From: a bacterium
GTDB taxonomy: Bacteria > NPL-UPA2 > JAUVJM01
Length of the DNA: 16,920 nt
Assembly (NCBI GenBank): GCA_030596585.1
Contig: JAUVJM010000017.1
Span: 1-16,920 of the forward strand
Direction of reading: 5' to 3'
Every line of letters starts with the position of its first letter. The first letter of the stretch is position 1. The notes beneath the pieces were generated by a model that did not search any database, was not told the origin of the DNA, and saw nothing but the letters and a program-made list of their open reading frames with translations. Shown here in pieces: positions 1-6,420 of this stretch. A program made the translations under genes and the position numbers.

Positions 1-5
1 AACGT

Positions 6-452
6 ATGTATTATCTGAGTAGGCGCACAAAATCTATCATAGCTGTGGCTGTAATCGCTGCCGGTGGTATATTGTACCTGTCTCGGAGAGCAAAAGTTGT
101 GAGCAGACCTCTTGAGATTAGGGTTGTTGCCAGGGTTGCCAAGAAACCTGCTGCTGTGAACGTTGAGCAGAGAGCATCCGAGCCGGGTGTGGGGCGTGAC
201 CCGTTTGCCTCTCCTCTGGAACCGTCTGAGGAGATGGGAATGGTTGAAGATTCGCTTATTGAGGAAGAAGAGACCGAGTTAACCCTCACGGGGATTGTCC
301 TGCGGGGGAAGAACTCATCTGCAATTGTAGATAGAGACATTGTTCACGTTGGCGACGTAATCGGAGGAAGAAAAATCGTTGTTATTGAAAAGGGCAGAGT
401 GTTATTGTCGGATGGCAAGAGGAAATATGTACTCTATTTAAGGAGGCAATAA
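6..452 (+). CDS. PilP/GspC-like inner-membrane protein of a pilus or type II secretion system
   Basis: This 148-residue protein has one N-terminal membrane segment at about residues 9-25, followed by basic residues. A low-complexity, partly acidic linker runs to about residue 90. It contains the DPF motif (65-67) that precedes the homology region in PilP and GspC proteins. The C-terminal domain (about 92-146, beginning LTLTGIV and including HVGDVIGG and KYVLYL) looks like the small beta-sandwich that contacts the secretin in the periplasm. Its stop codon touches the secretin start codon, and that secretin's Shine-Dalgarno AGGAGG lies inside this gene's 3' end, so the two are translationally coupled. 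pilM/N/O-type genes would be expected just upstream, outside the window. The ATG lies 6 bases from the window edge, so an upstream start cannot be excluded. The family assignment rests on architecture and neighbour, not on strong sequence identity. Confidence 0.72.
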   Translation: MYYLSRRTKSIIAVAVIAAGGILYLSRRAKVVSRPLEIRVVARVAKKPAAVNVEQRASEPGVGRDPFASPLEPSEEMGMVEDSLIEEEETELTLTGIVLRGKNSSAIVDRDIVHVGDVIGGRKIVVIEKGRVLLSDGKRKYVLYLRRQ

Positions 453-1868
453 ATGTTCAGCAATTGTTTAAGATTTTTGTGCATCCTCACACTGCTCGGC
501 ACAGCGCTGGGATGTTTCTGCCAGACAGTTGAGGAAAATGCCGGAGAACATCTGCTGACGATGGATTTCAACGAAGCCGAAATAGGCGACGTGCTCCGCA
601 TACTTTCTGAAGAATACGGGCTGAATATCATTGCGGGAGGGGACATAAGCGGCCGCATAACCGTGAGCTTCTCGGATGTCGGACTGGATGATGCGCTCAT
701 ATCCATATTGAGAACGAATGGATATGACTATGTAAGAGAAGGTAATATCATAAGAGTCATAAAACTTGGCGAGCCGGGGGTTGAGACGGTTACGAAGGTT
801 GTCGTTCTCAAGCATGTGGATGCTGAGGATATCAGAAGTTCCCTGAGCGGTATTCCCACCCGGTACGGAAAAATTGAGATTATGAAACGGACTAAAGGAG
901 TTGGAAGTGAGAAGACGCAGGACAGGTCAAGCGTGCTCGTAATTACCGATATCCCGTCCAATGTGAAAAAGATGGAGGATATAGTGAGCCAGCTTGACGT
1001 CCCGGCTCCGCAAATAATGATTCATGCGAGGATTATGGAAGTTTCTCTGGACAGAGAAGCAAACGTAGGAATTGACTGGAATCTGCAGGCTTCTGCAACA
1101 GGAGCGGGTCGTCCAACCACTTTCCCGCTCAACAAAAAATACACCGGGCGGGATAGCAAATATTTCCCTCGAACTGCCCCCACTGACACGGATTTTCCTG
1201 CGAGGGGCGGTTTTCCCTATGTCCCCTACGGCGATAGTGATTTTAAGTTCGGAACGTTGTCATTTACCGAGCTTGGTGCTGCCATCAAATTAATTGAGTC
1301 GACCTCTGATACAAATATTCTCTCCTCCCCGAGAATTACGACACTTGATAATCAGGAAGCAAGCATACATGTTGGCAAGAAAATTCCCGTACCGACTTAC
1401 ACCTATAACGATGACAGGGGTACCTGGGAAATTACGGGGTATGAAGATGAGGATGTTGGCATAACTCTCAAAGTTACTCCGCATGTCAGCGAAGGGGATA
1501 TTGTTATGGCTGTTGCTCCTGAGATAAGTGAGATTATAGGCTGGGTAGTCGGTCCCTCGGGGAATGAAGAAAAGCCTAAGCTTTCCACGAGGAGTGCGAA
1601 TACTCAGGTCAGGGTGAAGGATGGAGAGACAATCGTTATCGGAGGTTTGATAAAGGATAAGAAGGGTAAGACGGTCTCAAAGGTTCCCATCCTTGGCGAC
1701 ATTCCTCTTATCGGCCTGCTTTTCAGAAGGAATAGACCCGCCAAGGAGAAAATTGACCTGCTGATCTTTCTCACTCCTCACATACTGACTGATGAAAAGG
1801 TGAGGGAGATAGAGCAGAAAGATACCAACAGGATGGAAGAATATCAAACTGAGTTGAGAGTTAAATGA
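453..1868 (+). CDS. Secretin, outer-membrane channel (PilQ/GspD family)
   Basis: This is a 471-residue outer-membrane secretin that would form the multimeric gate for a type IV pilus or type II secretion system. A signal peptide covers about residues 1-20. Its end (TALGC) is only a weak lipobox, so lipidation is uncertain. Residues 34-95 resemble the STN/N0 domain (MDFNEAEIGDVLRILSEEYG). Residues 108-183 resemble an N1 ring-building domain, ending in a VLVITDIPSN stretch. The C-terminal secretin domain runs from about 187 to 455 and contains the hallmark VPILGDIPLIGLLF at 411-424, then LLIFLTPHIL. The protein is shorter than most PilQ or GspD proteins (about 600-750 residues), with few N-domains and no visible AMIN domain. 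An AAGGAGG ribosome site lies at 441-447. PilQ versus GspD cannot be settled; the PilP-like neighbour favours PilQ. Confidence 0.93.
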   Translation: MFSNCLRFLCILTLLGTALGCFCQTVEENAGEHLLTMDFNEAEIGDVLRILSEEYGLNIIAGGDISGRITVSFSDVGLDDALISILRTNGYDYVREGNIIRVIKLGEPGVETVTKVVVLKHVDAEDIRSSLSGIPTRYGKIEIMKRTKGVGSEKTQDRSSVLVITDIPSNVKKMEDIVSQLDVPAPQIMIHARIMEVSLDREANVGIDWNLQASATGAGRPTTFPLNKKYTGRDSKYFPRTAPTDTDFPARGGFPYVPYGDSDFKFGTLSFTELGAAIKLIESTSDTNILSSPRITTLDNQEASIHVGKKIPVPTYTYNDDRGTWEITGYEDEDVGITLKVTPHVSEGDIVMAVAPEISEIIGWVVGPSGNEEKPKLSTRSANTQVRVKDGETIVIGGLIKDKKGKTVSKVPILGDIPLIGLLFRRNRPAKEKIDLLIFLTPHILTDEKVREIEQKDTNRMEEYQTELRVK

Positions 1869-1880
1869 GATACAGTTCGA

Positions 1881-1949
1881 AAATACTCGGGGAAGCAATC
1901 TTGAGATTGCTTCGTCGTCCCGAGTATTTCGGGACTCCTCGCAATGACA
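1881..1949 (-). repeat. Palindromic TGTCATT-family element, copy A (truncated)
   Basis: Read on the minus strand this begins TGTCATTGCGAGGAG and continues into GACGAAGCAATCT. It folds as two stacked hairpins. The outer arms are AAATACTCGGG (1881-1891) and CCCGAGTATTT (1919-1929). The inner arms are GAAGCAATCT (1892-1901) and AGATTGCTTC (1904-1913), with a TG tip. The matching right terminal repeat (AATGACA on the minus strand) is missing, so it looks truncated. It lies 13 bp past the secretin stop and could also act as a transcript-end structure. Confidence 0.75.
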
Positions 1950-2033
1950 TTTTGCCTAAAATAACGAAAGTCGATTCTAAAACGCAAGAGTTCGGTATAA
2001 CACGCTTGAGAGAATTTTAGAGGAGTTTGGTCC

Positions 2034-2738
2034 ATGAGAAAGTTTAAGTTTGTTGTCGTTTTTCTGCTTGTGGTTCCGGGAATGGCATTGGCGGCAATGG
2101 ATCCGCCGGAAAGATATGTTCCTGGTTTGTCCCCGTCCCCGCCGGCAGGACTCAGTGCCTACTGGGGAGGCAGTGAGATACATCTCGAGTGGAATGAGAA
2201 TCCGGAAGCGAATTTGATTGGATACGTAGTTTACAGATCTCTCGCTAAAGCCTACGGATTTGACAAACTGAACGAAGGGGATAGCATTGACAACGACCTC
2301 GACGGGGATACCGATGAAGATGGAGAACTTGTAGCGGGGAACTGGTATGAGGATAAGAGCAGTGACCTTGACTCCGACAGAGTGTATTATTACAGAGTTA
2401 CTGCAGTGGTTGAAGGCTATTTCGAAAGCAACTGGTCAGAGCTCGTTGACAGCGGCGATACGGAGGATGAATCTCTATTTGGCTGTTTTATTGCAACTGC
2501 CGCCTATGGTGACATATCTGCTCCTGAAGTCCAATTACTGCAGGCGTTCAGGGATAGGTTTTTGGTAAGCAATGTCCCCGGGAGGCTGTTCGTTCGGACT
2601 TATTACAAACTGGGTCCCCCGGCAGCCCGGGTTCTTGAGAAGCATCCACTCCTGAAGCAGGTTGTGAAAAAGCATCTTTCCGCAGTCGTTTTTCTGTGCA
2701 GGCTGAGTCTCAGATTTCGGAAAATTCTCCCCGATTAG
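2034..2738 (+). CDS. Exported fibronectin type III / CFI-box-CTERM protein
   Basis: This 234-residue protein is predicted to be exported. A signal peptide covers residues 1-21 (basic start, then VVVFLLVVPGMALA). Residues 35-138 read as a fibronectin type III-like fold (GLSAYWGGSEIHLEWNENPE, NLIGYVVYRS, YYYRVTAV). Inserted in it is an acidic Asp-rich loop, DNDLDGDTDEDGE, resembling calcium-binding thrombospondin type 3 repeats. The C-terminal region from Cys151 (CFIATAAYGD, then FRDRFLVSNVPGRLFVRTYY) is the CFI-box-CTERM domain, found at the ends of many exported proteins in environmental bacteria. The final hydrophobic stretch (AVVFLCRLSL) may insert in a membrane. AGAGGAG at 2019-2025 serves the start. 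A surface or sorting role is inference; there is no catalytic signature. Confidence 0.82.
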   Translation: MRKFKFVVVFLLVVPGMALAAMDPPERYVPGLSPSPPAGLSAYWGGSEIHLEWNENPEANLIGYVVYRSLAKAYGFDKLNEGDSIDNDLDGDTDEDGELVAGNWYEDKSSDLDSDRVYYYRVTAVVEGYFESNWSELVDSGDTEDESLFGCFIATAAYGDISAPEVQLLQAFRDRFLVSNVPGRLFVRTYYKLGPPAARVLEKHPLLKQVVKKHLSAVVFLCRLSLRFRKILPD

Positions 2739-2754
2739 CCCTCTTGGCCTGACA

Positions 2755-2842
2755 TGTCATTCTGAGGAGCAAGGCGACGAAGAATCTAAATAGATTCTTC
2801 GCGGAATTTATGCTGAGTGAAACGAATGTGCTCAGAATGACA
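2755..2842 (+). repeat. Palindromic TGTCATT-family element, copy B (complete)
   Basis: This is an 88-bp element with perfect 12-bp terminal inverted repeats, TGTCATTCTGAG and CTCAGAATGACA. An internal perfect 11-bp hairpin (2778-2788 with 2791-2801, CGAAGAATCTA and its complement) has a 2-nt tip. Just outside the left end the sequence reads TGACA, making a 10-bp palindrome TGACATGTCA (2750-2759). No open reading frame is carried. It sits between the CFI-box gene and the pdh promoter. Confidence 0.85.
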
Positions 2843-2865
2843 TTTTTGTGTTCTTTGGATAATCG

Positions 2866-2894
2866 TTGACAGTCTCGGTAACTGTAGATATAAT
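2866..2894 (+). promoter_or_regulatory. Consensus sigma-70 promoter of the pdh operon
   Basis: TTGACA at 2866-2871 and TATAAT at 2889-2894 both match the consensus exactly and are separated by the optimal 17 bp. The start point would be near 2901, leaving a leader of about 90 nt before the E1 alpha GTG codon. This suggests strong basal transcription. Confidence 0.78.
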
Positions 2895-2940
2895 TGACGC
2901 TGATAAAAATGTGCGTGAATATTCGGTCAACCGTGTAGTT

Positions 2941-2956
2941 GCAAAGCTTGCTTTGC
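2941..2956 (+). other. Leader hairpin upstream of E1 alpha
   Basis: GCAAAGC (2941-2947) and GCTTTGC (2950-2956) form a perfect 7-bp inverted repeat with a 2-nt centre inside the pdh leader. A second short pairing, CCCT with AGGG at 2974-2983, lies just before or within the ribosome binding site (GGGAGAAAG). The sequence does not show whether these have a regulatory role. There is no T-run, so it is not a classic terminator. Confidence 0.4.
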
Positions 2957-2991
2957 CTTAAATGCCGGGCAGGCCCTAAAGGGAGAAAGAA

Positions 2992-3969
2992 GTGGGAAAC
3001 GGTGAACTCGTAGAGTATCTGGGAACTATGTTGAGGATTCGCTATTTTGAGGAAAAGGTATTTGAGCTGCTCTCCCGTGACTTGATAAAAGGAGCATCCC
3101 ACGTATATGCGGGTGAGGAAGCCATTGCGGTTGGAGCATGTGCCGCGATAAGGGAAGATGATTATATAGCGAGCACACATCGCGGTCACGGGCATTGTCT
3201 TGCCAAGGGCGGAAAGCTCCCGCAAATGATGGCTGAACTCTGCGGACGCGAGACGGGTTATTGCAAGGGCAGAGGCGGATCCATGCACATAGCTGACGTG
3301 AAGACAGGCAATCTCGGAGCGACCGGCATTGTAGGTTCCAATATCCCCGTGGCTACCGGAGCGGGTATATCCGTGAAGCTGCGTCATACCGATCAGGTTG
3401 TGCTCTGTTTCTTTGGCGACGGCGCATCGAATACAGGAGTATTCCATGAGTCGCTCAACATGGCTTCTGCCTGGAAACTGCCGGTCATATATATATGTGA
3501 GAATAACTTGTACGGGATGAGTGGTTCTGTGAAGAAAGTCAGTTCGGTGCAGGATATTGCCGTAAGAGGCAGTGCATATAACATACCGTCAGAGATAGTG
3601 GATGGGATGGATATTCTGAAGGTGAAGGAAGCTGTCCGGAAGGCTGCGGCCGGAGCTCGTGAGGGCAAAGGGCCGTATCTCATTGAATGCAAGACATATC
3701 GGTTTTACGGGCATTCGCGAAGCGACCCAAGAGTTTATAGAACCAGGGAAGAGGAGGCGGAGTGGAAGGAAAAAGACCCGGTGGAAAGGTTCAAGAAAAA
3801 GATACTTGGTGAAGGAGTAATGACCGAGGATGAGATTAAGAGTCTTGAGAAGAATATCAGTGTAGAAGTGGATAAGGCAACGGAATATGCTTTAAACAGT
3901 CCCTTTCCGTCCCCTGAGACTTTAACTGATGATGTATATGTAAAGACAGTCGTAAGTCGTAAGTCGTAA
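2992..3969 (+). CDS. pdhA: Pyruvate (or acetoin/2-oxo acid) dehydrogenase E1 component, alpha subunit
   Basis: This is the 325-residue alpha subunit of the thiamin-diphosphate-dependent E1 heterotetramer, which decarboxylates pyruvate and passes the acyl group to E2 lipoyl groups in the cytoplasm. The thiamin-diphosphate motif is clear: Gly-Asp-Gly at 142-144 and Asn-Asn at 171-172. The conserved loop YGHSRSD lies near 240. The N-terminal half has family blocks such as RGHGHCLAKGG and GRGGSMHI. Length is normal for the family. Translation starts at GTG with GGGAGAAAG 5 bases upstream; no ATG fits as well. The last residues (VVSRKS) are encoded by three tandem GTCGTAA heptamers, the third of which supplies the stop. 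It is the first gene of the operon, directly behind a consensus promoter. Acetoin dehydrogenase subunits are very similar, so the substrate is not certain. Confidence 0.93.
   Translation: MGNGELVEYLGTMLRIRYFEEKVFELLSRDLIKGASHVYAGEEAIAVGACAAIREDDYIASTHRGHGHCLAKGGKLPQMMAELCGRETGYCKGRGGSMHIADVKTGNLGATGIVGSNIPVATGAGISVKLRHTDQVVLCFFGDGASNTGVFHESLNMASAWKLPVIYICENNLYGMSGSVKKVSSVQDIAVRGSAYNIPSEIVDGMDILKVKEAVRKAAAGAREGKGPYLIECKTYRFYGHSRSDPRVYRTREEEAEWKEKDPVERFKKKILGEGVMTEDEIKSLEKNISVEVDKATEYALNSPFPSPETLTDDVYVKTVVSRKS
3949..3969 (+). repeat. Three tandem GTCGTAA heptamers on the E1 alpha stop codon
   Basis: Three perfect GTCGTAA units lie at 3949-3955, 3956-3962 and 3963-3969. Because 7 is not divisible by 3, the TAA in each unit falls in a different frame, so the array stops translation in all three forward frames. 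The third unit provides the gene's own stop codon. Confidence 0.88.
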
Positions 3970-4005
3970 GAAAAAACATAAAAGCAAGAGACAACGGAGA
4001 GAAAA

Positions 4006-4986
4006 ATGCGAGAGATATATTACCGGCAGGCACTCAACGAAGCGCTGGGTGAGGAGATGGAGCGGGATGAGAGAGTGTTTCTCATGGGTGAGGACATCGC
4101 TATATACGGCGGGGCATACGGAGTTACAAAAGGTCTGTACGAAAAATTTGGAGAAGAAAGGGTAAGAGACACTGCCATATCGGAAGCGGCAATTGCCGGA
4201 GCGGCAGCTGGAGCCGCTATGACTGGAATGAGACCCGTTGCTGAGATAATGTACATCGATTTCAGCACGATTGCTGCTGATGAAATAATCAACATAGTAG
4301 CCAAGAACCGCTACATGTTCGGCGGCAAAACCACGGTTCCTGTCGTTCTCAGGACGGAGGGAGGAACCGGACGCGGGATAGCCGCTCACCATTCCCAGAG
4401 CCTTGAATCCTGGTATGTCCATATCCCTGGACTCTACGTAGTAATGCCGTCAACACCCTATGATGCCAAGGGACTTCTGAAGAGTTCTATCCGGGATGAC
4501 AATCCCGTGATGTTTATCGAACACAAAATGCTCTACGGTATGAAGGGTCCTGTTCCCGAGGAAGACTATACCGTTCCTCTGGGTGTGGCTGACGTTAAGA
4601 GAGAGGGGAAAGACGTTACCATCATTGCCTATTCCCGTATGGCGCTCCTTGCTGTTGAGGCGGCGAATGAGCTTTCCGGCGGGGGGATTGAATGCGAAGT
4701 GATTGACTTGCGGACATTGAAACCTTTGGACATTGACACCATCATGACGTCGGTAAAAAAGACGGGTAAGGCTATTGTTGTTTCTGAAGCGTGCAAGACA
4801 GGCGGGTTTGCAGGTGAGGTTGTATCTCAGATAGTGGAGCTGGGTTTTGATTATCTGGATGCTCCGGTGGTTCGGGTAGCGGGGGCGGATGTCCCGATAC
4901 CTATGAGTCCGACACTTGAAGAGGTTGCAGTGCCGAGAGTGGTGGATATAGTTGAAGCAGTTAAAAAAACAGTGGTTAGTGGTTAG
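4006..4986 (+). CDS. pdhB: Pyruvate (or acetoin/2-oxo acid) dehydrogenase E1 component, beta subunit
   Basis: This 326-residue protein is the beta partner of E1. It has the transketolase pyrimidine-binding domain at about 1-180, with MREIYYRQALNEALGEEMER, FLMGEDIAIYGGAYG and the glutamate-bearing DTAISEAAIAGAAAG block. The transketolase C-terminal domain runs from about 200 to 320, with VIDLRTLKPLDIDTI and the late DVPIPMSPTLE block. Length is typical. It begins 36 bp after E1 alpha, preceded by a GGAGAGAAAA ribosome site. Its last codons (VVSG) come from GTGGTTA heptamers, and TAG is followed at once by TAA. It must associate with the upstream alpha subunit to make active E1. Confidence 0.94.
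   Translation: MREIYYRQALNEALGEEMERDERVFLMGEDIAIYGGAYGVTKGLYEKFGEERVRDTAISEAAIAGAAAGAAMTGMRPVAEIMYIDFSTIAADEIINIVAKNRYMFGGKTTVPVVLRTEGGTGRGIAAHHSQSLESWYVHIPGLYVVMPSTPYDAKGLLKSSIRDDNPVMFIEHKMLYGMKGPVPEEDYTVPLGVADVKREGKDVTIIAYSRMALLAVEAANELSGGGIECEVIDLRTLKPLDIDTIMTSVKKTGKAIVVSEACKTGGFAGEVVSQIVELGFDYLDAPVVRVAGADVPIPMSPTLEEVAVPRVVDIVEAVKKTVVSG
4972..4985 (+). repeat. Two tandem GTGGTTA heptamers on the E1 beta stop codon
   Basis: Two perfect GTGGTTA units at 4972-4978 and 4979-4985 are followed by GTAACGTTA, a diverged continuation. The repeat supplies the last residues of E1 beta and most of its TAG stop (4984-4986). The unit differs from the GTCGTAA unit at the end of E1 alpha but has the same length and position. 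Confidence 0.75.
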
Positions 4987-4999
4987 TAACGTTAATTCT

Positions 5000-5097
5000 T
5001 GTCATTGCCCGGCTTGACCGGGCAATCCAGAATCCATAGTTGCAGTTTGGATTCCCGTTGCAGTTTACCCCGTACTTGATACGGGGCGGGAATGACA
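5000..5097 (+). repeat. Palindromic TGTCATT-family element, copy D (two-armed)
   Basis: This is a 98-bp element with TGTCATT and AATGACA ends. The first arm is TTGCCCGG / CCGGGCAA (5005-5012, 5018-5025) and the second is CCCCGTA / TACGGGG (5068-5074, 5080-5086). Both have the same 5-nt loop, CTTGA. GAATCCA (5030-5036) pairs with TGGATTC (5048-5054) in the middle. It is inserted between E1 beta and E2 inside the operon. The ATTCCC...GGGAAT character recalls neisserial dRS3-type repeats; that resemblance is from memory. Confidence 0.82.
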
Positions 5098-5152
5098 AAC
5101 AGAAGGTTTTCAAGACTAAGGTCACAGAGTATTAGTCTCAGGGGGTTATCCA

Positions 5153-6286
5153 ATGGTAACTGAAGTAATCATGCCGAAGTTAGGGCAGACGATGGAAGAA
5201 GGCAAAATCGAGAGGTGGTTGAAAAAGGAAGGGGATTCCGTTGAGAAGGGCGATGTCCTGCTTGAAGTAACCACTGATAAGGCGACTCTGGAAGTGGAAT
5301 CATACGGGTCGGGGATACTGCGAAAGATAATTATCGGAGGCGGAGAGACGGTTCCGGTAACTGCGGTTATCGGCTATATAGCAGAGGAAGGCGAGCAGCT
5401 GCCGGAGGTGCAGGAGAAGCCGCAGGAGGAAATGGCTGTTAAGACAGAGGAGCGTGCCCGGTATGAGGCAGGACCGAAGGAGGAACCGCTGCCTGGGAAA
5501 AAGGTCAAAGCATCTCCGCTTGCTAAGAAAATTGCGGTTGAGAAGGGAATTGACCTTGGGAATGTAAAAGGAACAGGTCCGGGGGGAAGAATTACGAAGG
5601 AAGATGTTCTTGCCGCTGTTTCTGGCGGCGGAGGAGCCGCGGCGGCGGGTTTAAGCCCCATGCGGAAGGCAATTGCGGAGCAGATGTCGAGAAGCAAGAG
5701 GGAAATTCCCCATTACTATCTGACGGCAGAGGTTGATATGTCCGAAGTCTCGAAGAAGCGGGCGAGTTTGTCTGTATCTTTCACGCCTATCATAATAAAG
5801 GCTGTTGCACAGGCGCTCTCTGAATCCCCGCAGGTGAATGCACACTGGCAAGAGAGCGGGATTAAGACGTTTTCCGAAGTCAATATCGGGATTGCTGTTG
5901 CGCTTGAGGAGGGACTCATAGTACCGGTTTTGCGGGATGCCCAAAAGAAAACGGTTCAGGAAATATCCGCCGAGGTGAAAGTCCTGGCAGCTAAGGCAAA
6001 AGAAAAGAAGCTTAGTGTGGAGGAATATAGCGGAGCAACGTTTACAATTTCAAATCTCGGCATGTTCGGAATAGAGAGTTTTGTTCCCATAATAAATCCG
6101 CCTCAGGTTGGCATACTCGGCATAGGTGCGATAGAAAAGAAGTGCGTGGCGGTGGATGGGAAAGTTGAGATAAGACCAAGGATGAAATTCACCCTTTCGG
6201 TTGATCACAGAGCCGTTGACGGAGCTGTTGCGGCGCAGTTTCTTAAGAGGTTAAGAGCTATCCTTGAAACAGCGAACGTTGCATAA
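5153..6286 (+). CDS. pdhC: Dihydrolipoamide acyltransferase, E2 component of the 2-oxo acid dehydrogenase complex
   Basis: This 377-residue E2 core enzyme transfers the acyl group from lipoyl-lysine to CoA and scaffolds the complex. A single lipoyl domain lies at residues 1-77, with the modified lysine in the DKA motif at position 43. After a Pro/Glu-rich linker comes the E3/E1-binding domain at about 118-155 (ASPLAKKIAVEKGIDL, GTGPGGRITKEDV). The catalytic domain from about 165 ends with DHRAVDG, placing the active-site His at 352 and Asp at 356. Length is usual for a one-lipoyl E2. CAGGGGG at 5139-5145 precedes the ATG. No E3 (lipoamide dehydrogenase) gene follows, so E3 must be encoded elsewhere. 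The stop codon lies within a perfect 15-bp hairpin. Confidence 0.94.
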   Translation: MVTEVIMPKLGQTMEEGKIERWLKKEGDSVEKGDVLLEVTTDKATLEVESYGSGILRKIIIGGGETVPVTAVIGYIAEEGEQLPEVQEKPQEEMAVKTEERARYEAGPKEEPLPGKKVKASPLAKKIAVEKGIDLGNVKGTGPGGRITKEDVLAAVSGGGGAAAAGLSPMRKAIAEQMSRSKREIPHYYLTAEVDMSEVSKKRASLSVSFTPIIIKAVAQALSESPQVNAHWQESGIKTFSEVNIGIAVALEEGLIVPVLRDAQKKTVQEISAEVKVLAAKAKEKKLSVEEYSGATFTISNLGMFGIESFVPIINPPQVGILGIGAIEKKCVAVDGKVEIRPRMKFTLSVDHRAVDGAVAAQFLKRLRAILETANVA

Positions 6287-6314
6287 TTCGTAACCGTTCA
6301 CGGTTACGAATTAT
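6283..6314 (+). terminator. Perfect 15-bp hairpin at the E2 stop codon
   Basis: The left arm is 6283-6297 (ATAATTCGTAACCGT) and the right arm is 6300-6314, its exact complement, with TC between. The arm includes the TAA stop of E2 (6284-6286). The hairpin is AT-rich and the following bases (TGTTCG) are not a strong T-run, so termination is possible but unproven. The sequence is also built of 7-bp-like units (CGTAACC, GTTCACG, GTTACGA), linking it to the heptamers at the two preceding genes. Confidence 0.6.
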
Positions 6315-6386
6315 TGTTCGAGCTTGTCGAGAACCTATCTTCTCGATGCGCTTTTGCTTACTCGAAGAATAAATGGAGTTCACTCT

Positions 6387-6420
6387 TTAACCGTGAACCG
6401 TCAACAGTGAACGGTTACCA
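6387..6420 (+). repeat. Degenerate heptamer repeat block at the lptD 5' end
   Basis: The block reads as diverged 7-mers: CGTGAAC (6392-6398), CGTCAAC (6399-6405), AGTGAAC (6406-6412), GGTTACC (6413-6419). TAACCGT (6388-6394) and ACGGTTA (6411-6417) form inverted ends. It is closely related to the hairpin at 6283-6314. The stretch between (6317-6335) contains TTCGAGCTTGTCGAGAA, itself an imperfect palindrome. The whole 6283-6420 interval looks like inserted repeat material. Confidence 0.6.

Noticed and set aside
1881..1949. Copy A as a simple rho-independent terminator of the secretin operon
   Set aside because: The stem is long and compound, with no T-run after it, and its sequence matches the TGTCATT repeat family, so a repeat element is the better call. 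A termination effect remains possible.
2755..2842. tRNA or other structured RNA gene
   Set aside because: The fold is a terminal inverted repeat plus one internal hairpin, without a cloverleaf, CCA-like end or T-loop sequence, and it has relatives at other loci.
2710..3447. 245-codon minus-strand frame crossing the pdh promoter and E1 alpha start
   Set aside because: It runs antisense through repeat B, a consensus promoter and conserved E1 alpha codons, and its product has no recognisable domain.
3949..3969. CRISPR array
   Set aside because: The units are contiguous 7-mers without spacers, and no cas genes are present.
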